IMG/VR virus record: IMGVR_UViG_3300030098_005893
Coordinates: 1 to 56,544 of that record
Length of the DNA: 56,544 bases
Strand: one strand, 5' to 3'
Origin: a virus
Below, piece after piece: positions 36,501 through 42,500 of this stretch. How positions within the stretch are numbered: the stretch's first letter is position 1; each line of letters opens with the position of its first letter. The notes beneath the pieces were generated by a model, which saw only the letters and a list, made by a program, of their open reading frames with translations, was not told the origin of the DNA and made no database searches. The position numbers and the translations under genes are program-made.

Positions 36501-39500
36501 TCATAGGCCCGGATGAGCGAGGGGTGCATGTGAGGTTCAGTCCTGCCGTTGACGTAAATCACCCTGTCTTAGACGCAGTTGAGGCGGTAAGGCAAAACCT
36601 TGAAGAGAAGCATGATGTAGTAGCCCCAAGAATGGAAGCGATGGCCAAGTTGGCCGAAATCTTGGTGGATAGTCGAGGGGCCAGCTATGAAAGAGTTGGC
36701 AACTTCCTGAGAGACAACCTTCTCTATATCGCCTTTGAAAAGGGGGCTATGGCCACCAAAGTGCCGCTTGATCCTCAAGAAATGGCCAGAAGGGTATTTG
36801 CTGCCCTTGGGCACGATGGAATTATTGACCGGAGAGCTGGCAGCAAGTTCAGGAAGATGAAGGGGGTGGACCCCGATACGGCGCATGTCCTTGTCTTCCG
36901 CCCCGAACAAGTGAAATCGGCAGATGCTGTCACCTACCACCCGATCACCAAGGAAATCGTCTTGCCTTCACAGCGGTTCGATTTCACAAGCTCGCAGATT
37001 AACTTGCAAGGCGGGGTTGATGAAAGAGGAGCAAGAGCATCAAGATCGGTTGGAGTCAGAAAGGCTCTTGAGGAGATTGACGAGGTTAAGGGGTGGAATA
37101 GAAATCCTCTCAATACATGGGAAATAGTTACAGACACCGGAGTTGCGTTTGAGGTCCTCAGGTCCAAAGAAAACCACATCTACCTCAAGGCAATTGCAAC
37201 AGTTGGCGAGAGGAAAAAAGGCCACGCAGGAAATGTCCTTGAGAAGCTCAAGCAAATTGCTGACAAACATGACGTAGGGATCGAGCTGTATCCTAGCGCG
37301 TTTATTGAACGCACCGGAGAAAGGGGAGACGAGCTAACGCAAAAAGAGCTGGAAAACTTCTACAAGAAGCGAGGATTCGTTAGACAAAAATCAGCATATG
37401 GGGGCCCGGGGTCAGAGTTTTTCTACCACAAAAACCCGTTAGCATTTAACCCCCACATTAACGAGGACCCGCAGTCGGCAGAAGAGGCAATAGAGTCTCT
37501 CAGGCTTGCAAATAGGGGTGAGGACCTAAGCCAGATGGATACTGGCATGTTTTCAGAGGACTTTGAGGAGTCGTATTACGAGCCATGGTCTTTTGAGGTG
37601 CCGGGGAGATTCCTTATCGCAGACAGCAGCCCTGAGCATATAGCAGACCTAGATAGGTATATCGGGGCCATGGAAGACGCGGCCATAGAATATAGCGGCT
37701 CTGAATCTGTTGACCCGAACTTTGAAGACTACATTGATCTCCGCATCAGGTTGATGCAGGTGTTGAGTGACTTTCTTCAGGAGCCAAGTTTCTCAAGAGG
37801 TTTCCCGCCCACACGTTCCGGAAGGCCATCATTGCAACGAGGCATTGATGACGCTGACGCAGATAAGCCGTCTGACCTTCAAGAGTCATCCACTTTTGAT
37901 ATAGACAGGATGCTGAAGCTGGTTGGCAAGAACATGTATGGCACCAACCCGGCAGGGATTCTGGGCAAAGAGCTGTTCCAAAACTCCGTGGACGCTGTCA
38001 TGAAGAAGCAGAAGGAGGAGGAGGCTAAAATGCCAGCTAGGATAGAACAGTTCGTCCGTGACGAATGGTCTAAAGCTGGAGTGTTGGAGGACCAAGTAGA
38101 GAGCGCCGTAGAGAATGCTCTATGGCGATGGGAGACTGACGGAATTACGCCAGAAGGCTTTAATGAGTATGAGCCCACTATTTTGGTTCACGAAGGAGGG
38201 ACTTGGTTTGGACAGGAGGGGGCAGTTCTTTTGAAGGATGAGAGCGGGGAGATGTTTGAGGGCAAACTGCTCTCGTTTGCCGACAACGGTATCGGAATGT
38301 CTCCTGAGACCGTGTGGAGCAAGTTTTTGCCAGCCTTTGTATCGGCAAAAGGAGTTGGAGAAGGGGGAGGGTTTGGAATTGCAAAACTGGTATTCCTGAT
38401 GGGTCCTAACAACGTCAGGGTGTCCACGGTCAACGAAGACGCCGAGGGGCGCAGAATTATGACGGAAGTGGAGATCAAGCCCGGGGCTTACAAGAGATTC
38501 CTGAACAAAGGGAAAGTAGCAACTCCAGACAACATGCTGGAGCCCGGAAACGAGACGGAGGTTGTCCCGGGCTTGACCATAAAGGTTAGCTACGCCCCTG
38601 AAATGACATCAGGAGCAGACACGGGGACGGCATACATAATGGGCACCCCTAACCCTAATGACCCTAATAATGAGCAGTGGAACTACGCAAAGAATGCAAG
38701 CTGGAACAGGGCAGTTGAGTTTATACGAGAGGCATCAGAATTGACTCCTCACGTTAGTCTTGCAACCGAAACCCACAACGCAAGTATCCGGAGCCAGCTT
38801 ATGGGAACAAGCACCCTGTATGAAAAGAGGGAGGCTGGGGAGAAGCCAAGGATTGCCAAGGGCGACACTTGGTTTGAGATTTATGACGGGGAAACGCAAA
38901 GAAAGAAAACGAGGGAATATGTAATAGCGGCAATCAGGAGGCAGGATTTGGAGCTGGTCGAGAGGTATGGCAACGACTCTAGGGCATATAAAGATGGCCT
39001 AGAAGAGCGTTCTAGAAATTTAGAGAGGCCTGCAATTTACGAGTATGCGGGAATATCGCGGTGGGCTGCTGAGGCCCCGCTCGACACAGAATTTCTCAGG
39101 CCACAAGACAAAATCAATAACTGGGTTGTTCTTGAAGACGGGAATATCGAAACGGACCTGTTTGAAATGGAGATCCTAGCCAAGGAGGGAGACAGGCAGA
39201 TTCAAAGCGGATCAATTCAGGCCAAAATACTCAACAGGACGATATACCAGTTTGATGAAACAGTTTCGATGGGGGTCGGTGAAGAGGGACTCGTCCCCGC
39301 CGGTGGAATTGCAATCAACATAAGGTCAAAGGTTGGAGCGGGTGAGGCGGGTTATCCATTTAGCTTAGACAGGAACAATGTTTCGCAGGAGGTCAAAGAC
39401 GAGATAAACACCTTTATGGGCAAATTGGCCCATATTGCCTATACCAAACAAAGAAACCAGTGGGTAAACCGCAGGAAAAACACGGTTCTAATTAGAAGGC

Positions 39501-42500
39501 CCGATAAGGGCGAAGAACAGTATGGCCCAGAAGCAGAAGAGTTTGCAAGTTATGCAGCCGTTAAGGAGTGGGGACAAGAGCCCGGGGACTATATAGAAGT
39601 TCCCGGCGAGTTTCATTTTTTGGATCTGTCTGGGACCTTAGACGAGGGGGTTGTGGAGGAATTTGCAAAAGACCCTGTAATTGCCCAAATCGCTGAAGAC
39701 TATTACGAGATTCAAGGGAGGGTATTAAAGTATCTGAAGCTGAGGAACCAGCATGACCCAGATTTTGGAAGGGCTGGGTTTGCGGGATTTGCAGTCGGAA
39801 CTAACGCATACGGACTTCACTTTCCTTTGAAGTATGTGATGGATAAAAAGTTCGTTTCGGACAACCCAACCGACAGCCCTCCCAGCCTTATTTACCATGA
39901 CCCTCTTGCAACATTGCAACATGTCATAGATGAGCATTCGGTTGGAGAACTCGCAGAAATAGGTGGAGCAGTTCTTCCCGGGAAAGGCCTTCAAGACTTC
40001 AAAAGTGGCGCCCCCATGGCCTATTATACAGGGCTATATCAGGTGTTTTTAGATGAAGTGGCCGGAATTGCCGTCCACGAAGCCCTGCATCAGTCCATTC
40101 ACTCCGAGGGGGTTTCCCTTGCTAGGGGTCTTACATTTAATGCCGGGGGACTCGCATCAACTCTCCAAGGATTTGCAACCGTCCAAGATGTTTTGGGAAC
40201 TACGGACCCAGACGAGCTTGCAAAAAGAGCAAAAATCAGAACAGATAAACTAAAGGATTATTATGAGCAGTTTGAGCAAGATTTTGACGAACAAGAGGCG
40301 CAGGCATTTATTACTGGGACGGGTGCTAAAGGATACAACCTTAGAATTGAGGGACCGAGAGGACGCGGAAAAGGAGCTTATCCAACTGGAAAGCCAGATA
40401 GCCCGGATCAGAAACAAGATGATGGCCGTCAAAAAGGAGGGAAGCTGAGCCTTCAGGGCCTAAAAGACGCCGAGGAAGGCGCTGAGAGAGCCAAGAAAAG
40501 GATGGATAGGCGGGGGAAGCCGCTCCGCGAAAGGTTTAGGATTTTCAGGAAGAGGGACGACAGGACTGCCGCTGGAGCCAAAGTGGTCAAGGGTGACCCG
40601 TCCAGAGCCAAGGTGGGAGAGACCCCTGAGGTGAGAAATGCATATGATGTTTCTCAGGAGATATACAATGACACATATATCGCGCAGAACTTCCCTGAAT
40701 GGATGTCTGGCGCAGCCAAGGTAAGAAAGACAGAGGGTGACGATGAAATAAGAAAGAAAATATACGAATCTGCCGAGAAGCTAGGCCAACCCGGGACTCC
40801 TGAATTCCAAATTGCCTCAATGCAGGTTGTTGCAGACGACTTCCAAAGAGCCCTAGCGTCCGGAAATCAGACAGACATAGATAACGCCATGGCTCTCGCT
40901 CATGCGTTTCAGGAGTTAAGGTCTGAAATTGCAAGAACGATGACCTCAATGCGGGACCCGTTCCAGACCCCGGCTCAAAGGGCCGCATACGCTTTAGGTC
41001 AGGCTATAACTCAAGCCCCGCCGCTTCAGGTTAGAGCGTTGCAAAAAAAGCATGGAGCCAAAGAGGCCGGAGACGAAATACCCTCGCAAAATAAGGAGGC
41101 ATATAAAGAGGACCTCAAAAAGATGGACCGAAATAGGCTGGATAAGTCTAAGGCTGCACTTGTGAGGAGAGGTATGGGAGTAGAGGAAATCTTCAACTCT
41201 AGCAATGAGGGGGTTGCGATTGGGACAAAAGTGGATAAAGACGCTCTTGGCAAGCTCCCGCCAAAACAGCGCAAAGTTGTAGAGATGGCCCGAGAAGGAG
41301 CAGACCCAGAGGCCATTGAAATGGCGACCGGGGTTTCTCAGAAGGGCCAGAAGCGAGCCTTAGAGAAATTCAGGGAAGTCCTTCGCCCTGCGGTGGAATC
41401 TCTGGTGCAAAGAGGCTTCAACGAGGGCAACATGCAGGAATTTGCAAGTGGAAAGCCCCCTGCTGGAAACACCAAGCCCGGAACAAAGGAGGATGTGGAG
41501 AAGGTTCTGTCGAAATCATTTAAGGCTTCTATTGAGGCTTTAAGCCAAAAAGGTTTCAACATAAACAACCCTACTCATGTAATGGCCGCCTTTAGGGCCC
41601 TTGATGATGTAGACTTGGATTATGTGACAAGAACAATGGGAACATGGTATGCAAACGTGTTCTCATCCAAGACGGTGTTAATTAACATGCTGTCGATCCC
41701 GTTCGCGGGTTACCGAGCAATAGCAGAGAGAGGGGTCGAGTCGCTCTTCAATCATTTGCTAAAACACCCCGAGGTATCCACTGCTCCGGAGTTTAAGTAT
41801 ATCGCTAAGGGCTTAAAGACCTATGCCTCGATGGCGTTTTATCAGGCGTTTATGGCTTTCGACACGGAGACGGCATATTTCAACACTTTTGCAAAAGGTG
41901 AGACTTCAGAAGGGAGCCCATACAAAGGGGAGACTCACGAAGAGGTCCGGGGATACCAGATGGGCCACATTTTAGACGGCTTCGATATACTGATCGACAA
42001 ATACGTGTCGCTCCCCGGGATTAAGAAGAAAGGCGAATCTCTAAAAAGGCCCTCTCTTGTCAGGAGGGCGATTGGAGAAAAGGGAGCCACAACGGAATTC
42101 CGTCTTGGGAAAATGGGAAGAGGAGTCCTCCGGTTCAACATGGGAGTTGATGAGTTCATGCGGTTTATGGTGGCGGGGTCAGAAATCGGCGGCATTGCAT
42201 ACAGGATGGGCCGATCGAAGGGCCTTGATGGCGATGCTCTAGAGGAGTTTATCCACAAGGAGATGACGATTCCCGGGTCATCCAGTTGGATTGCCGCCGC
42301 CAATGAGGCTAATATATCAGTATTCACTCAAGACCTTCCGGATTTCCGGAAAGGAGACGTTCCTAAGTCAATTGGAGGAGTGCTTTCTGCCGCCATTAAC
42401 GGCTTGGATCAGTTCTTCAAGGGAAATGAAAAAGCTCTGAGGGCCAGCAAGGAGGTTAGCAAGGTCACAGAAAGCGGAATCACAAAACTCGCAGATGTGG

